Assembly (NCBI RefSeq): GCF_039537505.1
Contig: NZ_BAABAQ010000004.1
Location: 518,004-582,003 of the forward strand
DNA length: 64,000 bases
Source of the DNA: Streptosporangium oxazolinicum
GTDB taxonomy: Bacteria; Actinomycetota; Actinomycetes; Streptosporangiales; Streptosporangiaceae
Direction: 5' to 3'
Shown: positions 32,428 to 40,479 of the stretch, piece by piece
Position numbering within the stretch: the stretch's first letter is position 1
How the letters are laid out: every line of letters starts with the position of its first letter
Program-made: the position numbers and the translations under genes
Notes under the pieces: model-generated
Databases searched by the model: none
What the model was told of the DNA's origin: nothing
What the model saw: the letters and a program-made list of their open reading frames with translations, nothing else

Positions 32428-32494
32428 TCCCGCCCGATCGAGGTGATCGGACGGGATCTCGGCGACGCCCTTCGGGCCGTTTCGAGAACGGCCC
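32428..32494 (-). terminator. Double hairpin terminator of tRNA-Ala copy 3
   Basis: Hairpin GGGCCGTT-N5-AACGGCCC (32474-32494) lies 5 nt past the tRNA 3' end. A 12-bp stem (32428-32439 with 32445-32456) follows. It is closely related in sequence to the pair after copy 1. Confidence 0.65.
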
Positions 32495-32498
32495 CGTG

Positions 32499-32571
32499 TG
32501 GAGCTATGGGGATTCGAACCCCAGACCTCCTCCATGCCATGGAGGCGCGCTACCAGCTGCGCCATAGCCCC
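32499..32571 (-). tRNA. tRNA-Ala(GGC), copy 3
   Basis: This 73-nt gene is identical to copies 1 and 2. The downstream ~75 bp also resembles that of copy 1, so copies 1 and 3 were duplicated together with their terminators, while the upstream flanks differ. Confidence 0.97.
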
Positions 32572-32697
32572 TGGTCACCGCTTCGAGTTCTCTCGTCGCG
32601 GCGCTCGGGAAGCATATAAGGACACCGGCGTGTTCACCTAATCGACGGCCACCCGGCCCGCGCCCGCCACCGGGGCGCAAGCCGCGCCGCCCACGGC

Positions 32698-33327
32698 TCA
32701 CTCCTGGGTGGCGGGGCTGTCGTCGCTGCTGACCGGCTTGGGGAGGGTCCCGGCGTTGTGCTCCAGCAGGCGCCAGCCCTTGCGCGCCTCCTCCAGCACC
32801 GACCATGAGCAGTTTCCGAGACCGCCCAGGGCGGGCCAGAGCTCCTGCGGCAGGTTCATGAGCTTGGCGATGCCGAGCCGGATCGCCGCCCCGTGGGAGA
32901 CGACGACCAGCAGGCCGTCGGAGTCGACCTCCGCCGCCCAGCGGCGCACCGCCGAGGAGACCCGGTCGGCGACGTCTCCGACCGCCTCACCGCCCGGCGC
33001 CTCCCAGTTGGCGAACTCCCTGGGCCACCCCTGGGAGATCTCCTGCCGGGTGAGCCCCTCCCACTGGCCTCCGCCCCGCTCGCGCAGGTCCTTGTCGGCG
33101 GTGACGTCCAGGCCGGTGAGGCGGCCCAGCGCCGAGGCGGTGTCGAAGGCCCGCTGGAGATCCGAGGAAACGATCATGCTGGGTCGGAGCGCGGCGAGCA
33201 GCGAGGCCGCGCGGGCGGCCTGCGCGACCCCGGTCTCGTCAAGGGGGATGTCGCTGTGACCCTGGAAGCGGTGCTCGACGTTCCACAGCGTCTGGCCATG
33301 CCTGAGGCAGACGACGCGACGACTCAC
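32698..33327 (-). CDS. gpgP: Histidine phosphatase, glucosyl-3-phosphoglycerate phosphatase-like
   Basis: This 209-residue histidine phosphatase has the catalytic RHG motif at residues 9-11 (VVCLRHGQTLWN), SSDLQRAFDTA, ERGGGQWEGLT, and a second His in VVVSHGAAIRL. Mycobacterial GpgP (Rv2419c) occupies the same place after rsfS and nadD and dephosphorylates glucosyl-3-phosphoglycerate on the way to methylglucose lipopolysaccharides; synteny suggests the same role, though other phosphoesters are possible. Its start overlaps the rsfS stop by 4 nt (ATGA). Confidence 0.82.
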   Translation of the reverse strand: MSRRVVCLRHGQTLWNVEHRFQGHSDIPLDETGVAQAARAASLLAALRPSMIVSSDLQRAFDTASALGRLTGLDVTADKDLRERGGGQWEGLTRQEISQGWPREFANWEAPGGEAVGDVADRVSSAVRRWAAEVDSDGLLVVVSHGAAIRLGIAKLMNLPQELWPALGGLGNCSWSVLEEARKGWRLLEHNAGTLPKPVSSDDSPATQE

Positions 33328-33731
33328 TCAGCTACCGCCCCGCGGGCGCGCTGGGCGGCGACCTGGGTCACGCTGTCCGGCAGCGAGATGGAGGGGCAGT
33401 CCTTCCACAGGCGCTCCAGGGCGTAGAAGGTGCGGTCCTCCTCGTGCTGGACGTGCACGACGATGTCGATGTAGTCCAGCAGGACCCAGCGGCCCTCGCG
33501 CTCGCCCTCGCGGCGGACGGGCTTGGCGTCGGCCTCGATCCGCAGCCGGTCCTCGATCTCGTCGACGATGGCGCGGACCTGGCGGTCGTTGGTGGCGGAG
33601 CAGAGCACGAACGCGTCGGTGATGACGAGCTGGTCGCTCACGTCGTAGGCAAGAATGTCATCGGCCAGTTTGTCCGCCGCCGCCTCGGCGGCGAGCCTGA
33701 CGAGCTGGATGGATCTGTCGGTTGCTGTCAC
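33324..33731 (-). CDS. rsfS: Ribosome silencing factor RsfS
   Basis: This 135-residue RsfS/Iojap-fold protein contains ILAYDVSDQLVITDAFVLCSATNDRQVRAIVDEIEDRL and WVLLDYIDIVVHVQHEEDRTFYALERLWKDCP. RsfS binds ribosomal protein L14 and blocks subunit joining when nutrients are scarce. GTG start 33731; AGGAGG lies 13 nt upstream, a long spacing. It sits between nadD and gpgP as in mycobacteria and overlaps gpgP by 4 nt. Confidence 0.93.
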   Translation of the reverse strand: MTATDRSIQLVRLAAEAAADKLADDILAYDVSDQLVITDAFVLCSATNDRQVRAIVDEIEDRLRIEADAKPVRREGEREGRWVLLDYIDIVVHVQHEEDRTFYALERLWKDCPSISLPDSVTQVAAQRARGAVAE

Positions 33732-34053
33732 GGTGTGGGTCAGTCCTCCTGCTAGTCGGCGCTGTCACCTATCAGGGTGCCCGATTCGGCGCTTGTTGAA
33801 GAGCCACCTGTTGAACAACGCCTATCGTGTGCCACCCGATTCCGCGCCGCAAACGAATTGGCGGCCTGATCAGGGGCGTCCTCCGCGGTCGGGGCCGCGC
33901 TTGCCGATCTCGGGCGGGACGGGCACCGCCCGTGCCGTTCGGCGATCATGCCGGGTGAACTGCGGATACTCGTCCCACGCAAACTTCTCGAATCATAGCG
34001 AATTCCATCGGAACACGGTCTAAATCGGGCCCCGCCCGCCGGGGACCGGAAGA
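33732..34053 (-). other. nadD-rsfS spacer with nadD terminator hairpin
   Basis: A hairpin GGGCCCCG-N5-CGGGGACC (34027-34047, 7 of 8 pairs) lies just past the nadD stop. The remaining ~290 bp probably holds the rsfS promoter. A 76-codon minus-strand frame (33752-33982) has no ribosome binding site or family features and is not called. Confidence 0.5.
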
Positions 34054-34674
34054 TCAGGAGGACGTGTCACCGTAAAGGCCGCGCTTGTTGATGTACTGGA
34101 CGATGCCGTCGGGGACGAGGTACCAGATGGGCTTCCCCGAGGCCACCCGCTGACGGCACTCCGACGACGAGATGGCCAGCGCGGGGATCTCCACCAGGCT
34201 GACCTTGCCCTCCGGCAGACCCGGGTCGTGCAGCACGTGGCCGGGCCTGGTGGCCCCCACGAAGTGCGCGATGGTGAACAGCTCGTCGACGTCGCGCCAG
34301 CTCAGGATCTGGGCGAGGGCGTCGGCGCCGGTGATGAAGTAGAGGTCCACGTCGGGCCCCCAGGCGGCGGAGATCTCCCGGAGCGTGTCGATGGTGAAGG
34401 TGGGCCCCGGACGGTCGATGTCGACGCGGCTCACCGAGAACCGGGGGTTGGAGGCCGTGGCGATGACCGTCATGAGATAACGGTCCTCGGCGGCTGAGAC
34501 GATCTTGTCGGCCTTCTGCCACGGCTGTCCCGTGGGCACGAAGACCACCTCGTCGAGATCGAAATGGTGGGCGACCTCACTGGCCGCGACCAGGTGGCCG
34601 TGGTGGATCGGGTCGAAGGTCCCGCCCATCACGCCCAGACGTCGCTTTCCCGTGCCGGTAGGCGCGTTCATCAT
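34054..34674 (-). CDS. nadD: Nicotinate-nucleotide adenylyltransferase
   Basis: This 206-residue nucleotidyltransferase contains the (H/T)xGH signature GVMGGTFDPIHHGHLVAASEV and C-terminal ISSSECRQRVASGKPIWYLVPDGIVQYI. NadD transfers AMP to nicotinate mononucleotide in NAD synthesis. Start ATG 34674 or 34671 (two adjacent Met codons); upstream in-frame starts give a non-conserved extension. It is divergent from the M48 peptidase gene with about 75 bp between. Confidence 0.93.
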   Translation of the reverse strand: MMNAPTGTGKRRLGVMGGTFDPIHHGHLVAASEVAHHFDLDEVVFVPTGQPWQKADKIVSAAEDRYLMTVIATASNPRFSVSRVDIDRPGPTFTIDTLREISAAWGPDVDLYFITGADALAQILSWRDVDELFTIAHFVGATRPGHVLHDPGLPEGKVSLVEIPALAISSSECRQRVASGKPIWYLVPDGIVQYINKRGLYGDTSS

Positions 34675-34748
34675 GAAACGGACCATACGTGTAAGCCGTG
34701 CACAGCTTTTAACCACCCCCCGCGCGTGGCAGGCGGACCCGACGTAGC

Positions 34749-35774
34749 ATGCCGGACATGACCACCACCCCGGATCGCCACCGCGTGCAGCTTCCCGGCA
34801 TCAGTTCACGCGCCTACGAACATCCCGCCGATCGGTCCGCGCTGGTCGCCCTCCGGTCGCTCAGTGGGTTCGACACGGTGCTCAAGCAGATGTCCGGCCT
34901 GGTCAGCGAGCGCCGCCTGCGCCTGATCTACCTCGCCTCGGCCGTGCGCACCGGCGACACCCAGTTCCGAGCGCTGTACGACATGGGCCGCGACGCGGCC
35001 TACACGCTCGACCTCCATCGCATTCCCGAGGTCTACGTGCAGCAGAGCCCGCTGGTGCAGGCGAAGGCGATCGGCTTCGACGACCCGTTCATCGTCGTCA
35101 CGACCGGCCTCCTCGACCTGATGGACGAGGAGGAGCAGCGCTTCGTCATCGGCCACGAGACCGCCCACATCCTGTCGGGTCACGCGGTCTACCGCACCAT
35201 GCTCGACATCCTGACCCGCCTCGCCACCCGCGTGGCCTGGATCCCGCTCGGCTACATCGGCCTGCGCGCGATCGTGGCCGGCCTGGAGGAGTGGCACCGC
35301 AAGTCCGAGCTCTCCGCCGACCGTGGCGGCCTGCTCTGCGGCCAGGACTCCGACGCGGCGCTGCGCGCCCTGATGAAGCTCGCCGGCGGCTCGCGCCTGC
35401 ACGAGATGAACATCGAGGCCTTCCTCGACCAGGCCCGGGAGTACGACACGGCGGGCGACGTCCGCGACGGCCTGCTCAAGGTCCTCAACCTGCTGGGCAC
35501 CACCCACCCGTTCGCCGTCTCACGCGTCGCCGAGCTCGACAAGTGGCGTCGCGGCGGCGAGTACGAGACGATCCTCGCCGGCGATTACCCCCGCCGCGCC
35601 GACGACGCCAACGCGAAGGTCTCCGAGGAGATCAGGGCCGCCGCCCGCTCCTACCGCGACTCCTGGTCACAGTCCCAGGACCCGTTCATCGGCGTCCTGC
35701 GCGACGTGGCCGAAGGCGCCGTCAACGCCGGAGAGCGCATCTTCAACCGCTTCTCCCGTCGCGATGGAAATTAA
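34749..35774 (+). CDS. M48 family zinc metallopeptidase
   Basis: This 341-residue protein has zinc motif HETAH (136-140, in RFVIGHETAHILSGHAVY) and third ligand Glu187 in KSELSADRGGLL, which fits the M48 (HtpX/Ste24-like) pattern. A hydrophobic stretch TRVAWIPLGYIGLRAIVAGL (about 160-179) is the only candidate membrane segment, fewer than HtpX, so it is probably peripheral or single-pass with a cytoplasmic active site. Start at Met1 (34749) or Met4. A strong intrinsic terminator follows. It is likely a quality-control protease. Confidence 0.88.
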   Translation: MPDMTTTPDRHRVQLPGISSRAYEHPADRSALVALRSLSGFDTVLKQMSGLVSERRLRLIYLASAVRTGDTQFRALYDMGRDAAYTLDLHRIPEVYVQQSPLVQAKAIGFDDPFIVVTTGLLDLMDEEEQRFVIGHETAHILSGHAVYRTMLDILTRLATRVAWIPLGYIGLRAIVAGLEEWHRKSELSADRGGLLCGQDSDAALRALMKLAGGSRLHEMNIEAFLDQAREYDTAGDVRDGLLKVLNLLGTTHPFAVSRVAELDKWRRGGEYETILAGDYPRRADDANAKVSEEIRAAARSYRDSWSQSQDPFIGVLRDVAEGAVNAGERIFNRFSRRDGN

Positions 35775-35788
35775 CGAAGCGTTCCACC

Positions 35789-35821
35789 AAAAGGGCCCGG
35801 TGACTGTTTCCGGGCCCTTTT
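35789..35821 (+). terminator. Intrinsic terminator after the M48 gene
   Basis: A perfect 12-bp stem AAAAGGGCCCGG (35789-35800 with 35810-35821), 9-nt loop, with the A/T ends acting as a short U-tract. One of the clearest terminators in the window. Confidence 0.88.
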
Positions 35822-35853
35822 CCATATAAGTCACATATAAGCGGGCATTGCCC

Positions 35854-35859
35854 TAATAT
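35854..35859 (+). promoter_or_regulatory. -10 box (TAATAT) of the metallopeptidase-like gene
   Basis: TAATAT ends 8 nt before ATG 35868, so the transcript is probably leaderless. A direct repeat CATATAAG (two copies around 35823-35840) lies upstream. Confidence 0.5.
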
Positions 35860-35867
35860 CGTGCCCC

Positions 35868-36644
35868 ATGAGAATTCGAATGATCATCGCTATGGCCGGT
35901 GCGGCCGGATTGTTTCTCACGGGTACGGCGAACGCCTACCCGGTCAAGGACCCGACCCTGACGAAGAACGCCCTCTACGACACCGGCAGGCTCGCCGCGT
36001 CCAAGTGCGCCGAACCGCCGATCAGGAACAACGACAGGACGCTGGCCAAGCGATACATCGCCGCCGTCACCAACTGCCTGAACACCTCGTGGGGAGCGCA
36101 TTTCAAGGCCGCGGGACTGCCGTTCGGCAAGCCGAGGCTCCAGATCGTCAACAAGGTGCCCGCGGGTTACTGCGACAGCGAGGTGAGCAAGGAGCAGTCA
36201 CAGGCTTACTACTGCCCCGCGTCGCGGACGATAATGATCCAGATCGGCAACGACTGGCTCGCCGACGCCGACGACCTCTGGCTGCTCCACGTGACGGGCA
36301 TGCTGTACGGCGCGCATCTGGCGAACCTCACCGGCATCGAGAAGGCGTTCGAAAAGGCCCCGTACGCCAACAAGAGCGAGCTGAACGAGCAGCTTCGCCG
36401 CCTCAACCTGCAGGATGACTGCATGGGCGGTGTGTTCATCCGGAGCGTCTGGTCCTCCTTCGGCGGGAAGACCGGGGAATGGAACGAGCTACTGCGCACC
36501 CTGAGGGACAGTGGTGACGCCAAGGGGCAGCCCCGGACGTTCGGGAAGGGCACCAGCCGCGCCGCCTGGACGAAGCTCGGCTTCAGCACCGGCGACCCGG
36601 CCTCCTGCAACACCTGGACCGCCACCCCGGCCAGGGTCGCCTAA
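35868..36644 (+). CDS. Secreted neutral-zinc-metallopeptidase homologue, catalytic motif lost
   Basis: This 258-residue protein has a signal peptide (MRIRMIIAMAGAAGLFLTGTANA). The mature part aligns with the YpfJ/PF04228 'neutral zinc metallopeptidase' family: paired Cys (residues 47, 70, 102, 116, 185), FGKPRLQIV, YYCPASRTIMIQ, and LNLQDDCMGGVFIRSVW for the family's ELQADCxAG. Where the family has HEYGHHVQNLTGI, this protein has MLYGAHLANLTGI (145-157): all three catalytic residues of HExxH are replaced (Met145, Leu146, Ala149). It should be inactive as a protease and may be a binding or inhibitory paralogue. It is convergent with the kinase gene. Confidence 0.75.
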   Translation: MRIRMIIAMAGAAGLFLTGTANAYPVKDPTLTKNALYDTGRLAASKCAEPPIRNNDRTLAKRYIAAVTNCLNTSWGAHFKAAGLPFGKPRLQIVNKVPAGYCDSEVSKEQSQAYYCPASRTIMIQIGNDWLADADDLWLLHVTGMLYGAHLANLTGIEKAFEKAPYANKSELNEQLRRLNLQDDCMGGVFIRSVWSSFGGKTGEWNELLRTLRDSGDAKGQPRTFGKGTSRAAWTKLGFSTGDPASCNTWTATPARVA

Positions 36645-36664
36645 CCTCCGCGAATCCCCCGGCG

Positions 36665-36711
36665 GCGCCTCGCGAGCCAGGAGAATCCGAGGCGCTCCCG
36701 GGACGGGGAGC
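36665..36711. terminator. Hairpins between the metallopeptidase-like gene and the kinase gene
   Basis: GCGCCTCG-N15-CGAGGCGC (36665-36695) and GCTCCC-N6-GGGAGC (36694-36711) lie between convergent stops and could terminate both transcripts. Confidence 0.45.
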
Positions 36712-36713
36712 CC

Positions 36714-38576
36714 CTACACCAGGAGGGCGATCGCGCGGACGGCCGCGGAGCACAGGGCGACGAACCCGCCCAGCACGGCCAGCGCGCGCAGGCCCTCCTT
36801 GCGGAGCTCGACGAGCTCGGTGCCGATCCGCTCGATCTCGCGGCCGAGGATGCCTCCGCAGACGACGCCGAACACGACGCCGGCGACGGCGACCGGGGCG
36901 GGATGCATCCACCAGTCGGGCGGCAGCGAGCCGCCGAGGGTGAGCCAGAGCGTGCAACCGGCGAGGGCCGCCGCCGGCAGCCCCGGCCACGCGAGGGCGG
37001 TGAGCAGCGAGACGACGAAGGTCAGCGGGAAGCCCAGCACGCGCAGGATCACCCGGGTCCTGGCCGACTTGCGCTTCCTGACCAGCCAGTGCCCGGCCCA
37101 TAGCGTACGGGCCAGCGTGGCGAACAACCCGGTGACGGCGAAGGTGGCCGGCGGCCAGATGGCCGTGGCCACGACGCACGGTACGGCCAGCACCGCCAGC
37201 AGGAGCAGCGCCGCGTTGCCCGCGGGCAGCGGCCCCGCCCTGCCCCCCTCCCGGGGCTCTCCGGCCGCCCCGCCCCTCCCCTGGCCTGATCCACGCCGGA
37301 CGGCCCTGCCGGCGGCGGAGGCGGGACGGCCGCCCCGCGACGTCTCGGCGGCGGGGGACCGGCCGGTCCTGGACACCTCGCCGGCCGGGGAGGCGGAACG
37401 CCCCCCGCGAGGCGTCTCGCCGGTCGCGGCGGCCGACCGGCCACCGCGGGGCACCTCGCCGACCGCGGCGGCCGGGCGTCCGCCACGGGACGTCTCACCC
37501 GCCGGGAGCGCCCGCGCCGCACGGCCCGCCTCACCGGCGGGCACCGCCCGCCCGCCACGCGGCGCGCCGTCCCCGGCCGGGGACCGGGAGGCCCGCACCG
37601 CTCCGTCCACCGGGGCGGACGACCTCCCCCTGCCGGTCTCCGCCCTGGCCGCCCGGCCGCCCTTGGCGGGCTCCTCGCCCTTGGCACCGGGCTTGGACCG
37701 GCCCTCCTGCTTCCTGGCCGGACCGGGTTTCTCCCCCGTGGCGGCGCCCGGCTTCCTCGCCGTCCCCGCCTCGGACGGGATCACCCGGGCCAGGCGGCCC
37801 AGGCGGCCGGTGAGGAGGGCCGCGGTGGGGCGCTTGGCCGGCTCGCGGTGCAGGGCGGCGCGGATCAGGGGCAGCAGGGCGGCCGGGACGCCCTCGAGGT
37901 CGGCCTGGCCGTTGAGGATCGCGTACATCTGCGCCTCGACGGTGCCCCCGCCGAAGGTGGGGCGGCCGGTCGCGGCGAAGGCCACGGTGGCCGCCCAGGC
38001 GTGCACGTCCGCGGGCTCGCCCACGTGCTCGTCGGCGAACAGCTCGGGGGCGGCGTAGCCGGGGGTGCCCAGGAAGGTGCCGGTCAGGGTGAGCCGGGTG
38101 GCGTCCAGGACGTGGGCGATGCCGAAGTCGATGAGGACGGGCTCGTCGTCCCCGTTGACCACCACGTTGGCGGGTTTGAGGTCGCGGTGCACGACACCGG
38201 CCGCGTGGATGATCGACAGAGCGATGGCCAGGCCCTGCGCGACGCTGAGCAGGCCGCCGCCCTCCAGGGGACCGTCTCGGCGCACCCGATCCAGGAGGGT
38301 GTCGCCCTCGATGTGCTCCATGACCAGGTAGGGCCGGTCGCCGTCGAGATCGGCGTCGACGACGCGGGCGACGTAGGGGCTCTCGACCCTGCGGAGGGCG
38401 CGGACCTCCCGCTCCAGGCGCACCCGGGCCTCGGAGGAGGCGTCGTGGACGTCGTGGAGCACCTTGAGCGCGACGTTGTCACCCCGGCGGCTGGAGGCGA
38501 GGTAGACCTCGCCCATTCCCCCCCGGCCGAGACGCTCCAGCAACGTGTAGGGACCGACCCGCCCGAGACGACCCAC
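36714..38576 (-). CDS. Eukaryotic-type Ser/Thr protein kinase with RGG-rich linker and C-terminal membrane domain
   Basis: This 620-residue protein has a kinase domain at about residues 8-265: GRGGMGEVY glycine loop, VALKVL Lys, VVHRDLKPANV, LIDFGIAH, and GTPGYAAPE. The linker (~265-450) is low complexity with repeated SRGGR/PRGGR motifs. At least four hydrophobic segments follow in the C-terminal 170 residues (LLLLAVLAVPCVVATAIW and so on), so the chain is membrane-anchored at its C-end with the kinase in the cytoplasm; there is no extracellular PASTA domain. GTG 38576 was chosen because AGGAGG lies at 38581-38586; a longer GTG start at 38597 would put that Shine-Dalgarno inside the gene. 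Confidence 0.88.
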   Translation of the reverse strand: MGRLGRVGPYTLLERLGRGGMGEVYLASSRRGDNVALKVLHDVHDASSEARVRLEREVRALRRVESPYVARVVDADLDGDRPYLVMEHIEGDTLLDRVRRDGPLEGGGLLSVAQGLAIALSIIHAAGVVHRDLKPANVVVNGDDEPVLIDFGIAHVLDATRLTLTGTFLGTPGYAAPELFADEHVGEPADVHAWAATVAFAATGRPTFGGGTVEAQMYAILNGQADLEGVPAALLPLIRAALHREPAKRPTAALLTGRLGRLARVIPSEAGTARKPGAATGEKPGPARKQEGRSKPGAKGEEPAKGGRAARAETGRGRSSAPVDGAVRASRSPAGDGAPRGGRAVPAGEAGRAARALPAGETSRGGRPAAAVGEVPRGGRSAAATGETPRGGRSASPAGEVSRTGRSPAAETSRGGRPASAAGRAVRRGSGQGRGGAAGEPREGGRAGPLPAGNAALLLLAVLAVPCVVATAIWPPATFAVTGLFATLARTLWAGHWLVRKRKSARTRVILRVLGFPLTFVVSLLTALAWPGLPAAALAGCTLWLTLGGSLPPDWWMHPAPVAVAGVVFGVVCGGILGREIERIGTELVELRKEGLRALAVLGGFVALCSAAVRAIALLV

Positions 38577-38784
38577 GTGACCTCCTGCGTCGGCCACATG
38601 GGTCAGGGACCGCCGCGCCTATCGGGTCGCTCACTCCCGCTCGCTTCCCTGCTCTCCAGCCATAGGAGACCACACCATAGCGGGCGAGTGTGACGTTTTC
38701 CCGGCGGCACGCCGGACTCCCCGAAAGATCCGGGACAGCGGGACGCCCCGTGGCCACGGGCCCGCCGGGTCCGGGTGGCTCGCC

Positions 38785-38976
38785 TCAGGCCCGGTGGACG
38801 GGCTCGCGGGCCGCGTCTTCCAGCAGGCTGTCGAGTCTCGCGGTGGGTTCGGCCGACAGGTCGCGACGCCCGGTGCGGCGCCAGTTGACGTGCCCTCGGC
38901 CCTCCAGCAGCAACAGCAGCCGATCAGCACCAAAAAGAACAAGAGCTATAAAAAGGAACGAAACGGCGATTTCCAT
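38785..38976 (-). CDS. Small single-TM protein (63 aa)
   Basis: One N-terminal helix (MEIAVSFLFIALVLFGADRLLLLLEGRG) is followed by HVNWRRTGRR and an acidic tail. Short proteins of this layout (TM, then ERRGWIxWRR-like) recur in actinomycetes, so I take it as real. ATG 38976. Function unknown. It stands alone between proA and the kinase gene; the 195 bp upstream probably holds its promoter. Confidence 0.65.
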   Translation of the reverse strand: MEIAVSFLFIALVLFGADRLLLLLEGRGHVNWRRTGRRDLSAEPTARLDSLLEDAAREPVHRA

Positions 38977-39128
38977 GGAATCCAGTCAGACCATTGACTA
39001 CCTCGACTACATTGAGTGACACACCCTAACACTCGGCGACCGTACGGGGCGCCGAACGAGATCCCCGGCGAACCCGCGGGCGGGCGCTCCCCCTCACCCT
39101 GGATCCTGGATCCCGGCAGGACCGGTGC

Positions 39129-39156
39129 CCGGGTGCCGTGGGACCGCGGCACCCGG
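39129..39156 (-). terminator. Hairpin terminator after proA
   Basis: A perfect 10-bp stem CCGGGTGCCG (39129-39138 with 39147-39156), 8-nt loop, 15 nt beyond the proA stop. Confidence 0.7.
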
Positions 39157-39171
39157 AACTCCGAGGGAGAA

Positions 39172-40461
39172 CTATCGGGAGGTGGCCTCGGGCGAGGCGA
39201 GGACCGTGCCCTCACCGGTGCGCAGATGGCCCTCGCCGATGTAGACCCACTTGGTCGAGGTCAGCTCCGGCAGGCCCATGGGACCGCGAGCGTGCAGCTT
39301 CTGGGTGGAGATGCCGATCTCCGCGCCGAAGCCGAACTCTCCGCCGTCGGTGAACCTGGTCGAGGCGTTGACCGCCACGGCCGCGGAGTCGACCAGCGCG
39401 ACGAACCTGCGGGAGGCGCTCACCGAGCGCGTGACGATCGCGTCGGTGTGGGCCGAGCCGTACTTCCTGATGTGCGCGACCGCGTCCTCCAGCGAGTCGA
39501 CCACGGCGGCGGCGATGTCCAGCGAGAGGTACTCCATCCGGAAGTCCTCCTCCCCGGCGGGCACCACGTCGCCGTACGCCGCGACGCGCTCGTCACCGTG
39601 CACCGTGACGCCCTCGGCCGCCAGCGCGGCCAGCGCGCGCGGGACGAAGACGTCGGCCACCGCCGCGTGCACCAGGAGCGTCTCGGCGGAGTTGCACACC
39701 GAGGGCCGCTGGACCTTGGCGTTGATCAGGATCTGGATCGCGAGGTCCTGGTCGGCGTCGGCGTCGACGTAGACGTGGCAGTTGCCCACGCCGGTCTCGA
39801 TCACCGGGACGGTGGACTCCTCCACCACCGAGTTGATCAGCGAGGCGCCGCCGCGCGGGATCAGCACGTCGACCAGGCCGCGGGCCCTCATGAGCTCCTT
39901 GACCGAGTCGCGGCTCTGCCCGGGGACCAGCTGGACGGCCCCCGGGGGCACCTGGGTGCCCGCCAGCGCCTCCTGCATGATCCTGACGAGCACCGTGTTC
40001 GACTCGTACGCGCTGGACGAGCCGCGCAGCAGGGTGGCGTTGCCGCTCTTGAGGCAGAGCGCCGCGGCGTCCACGGTCACGTTGGGACGGCCCTCGTAGA
40101 TGATGCCGATCACGCCGAGCGGGACCCGCAGCTGGCGCAGCTCCAGCCCGTTGGGCAGCGTGTTGCCCCGGATCACCTCGCCGACGGGGTCGGGAAGGTC
40201 GGCGACCTGGCGGACCGCCTCGGCGATCGCCCCGATCCTGCCCTCGTCGAGACGGAGGCGGTCGATCATGTATTCGGAGATCCCGCTCTCCTTCGCCCTC
40301 TCCACGTCGAGCGCGTTGGCCGCGACGATCTCGGCGGAGGCGGCCACGAGCGCGTCGGCCATCACCCGGAGCGCGGCGTCCTTCGGCGCCCTCGGCAGCG
40401 GGGCCAGCTCGGCGGCGGCCTCTTTGGCCGCCAAGGCCACCTTCAGGAAGTCCTCGGACAT
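39172..40461 (-). CDS. proA: Gamma-glutamyl phosphate reductase
   Basis: This 429-residue ProA has PLGVIGIIYEGRPNVTVDAAALCLKSGNA, the active-site Cys region QRPSVCNSAETLLVH, and C-terminal FTDGGEFGFGAEIGISTQKLHARGPMGL. It reduces gamma-glutamyl phosphate to glutamate semialdehyde with NADPH, the second step of proline synthesis. ATG 40461 was chosen over TTG 40473 because GGAG lies 6 nt upstream. It lies 18 bp after proB. Confidence 0.96.
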   Translation of the reverse strand: MSEDFLKVALAAKEAAAELAPLPRAPKDAALRVMADALVAASAEIVAANALDVERAKESGISEYMIDRLRLDEGRIGAIAEAVRQVADLPDPVGEVIRGNTLPNGLELRQLRVPLGVIGIIYEGRPNVTVDAAALCLKSGNATLLRGSSSAYESNTVLVRIMQEALAGTQVPPGAVQLVPGQSRDSVKELMRARGLVDVLIPRGGASLINSVVEESTVPVIETGVGNCHVYVDADADQDLAIQILINAKVQRPSVCNSAETLLVHAAVADVFVPRALAALAAEGVTVHGDERVAAYGDVVPAGEEDFRMEYLSLDIAAAVVDSLEDAVAHIRKYGSAHTDAIVTRSVSASRRFVALVDSAAVAVNASTRFTDGGEFGFGAEIGISTQKLHARGPMGLPELTSTKWVYIGEGHLRTGEGTVLASPEATSR

Positions 40462-40479
40462 CTCGCGCTCCAAAAAGAA

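Noticed and set aside
1824..32571. tRNA-Ala genes as phage or integrative-element attachment sites
   Set aside because: No integrase, excisionase or partial tRNA 3' end was found near any copy.
32113..32619. Plus-strand ORF of 168 codons before and through tRNA-Ala copy 3
   Set aside because: Its C-terminal part is tRNA antisense, it has no ribosome binding site and no recognisable domain.
37270..37720. Separate gene in the repetitive linker of the Ser/Thr kinase
   Set aside because: Alternative frames are Arg/Pro-rich by-products; the kinase frame is continuous into its membrane segments.
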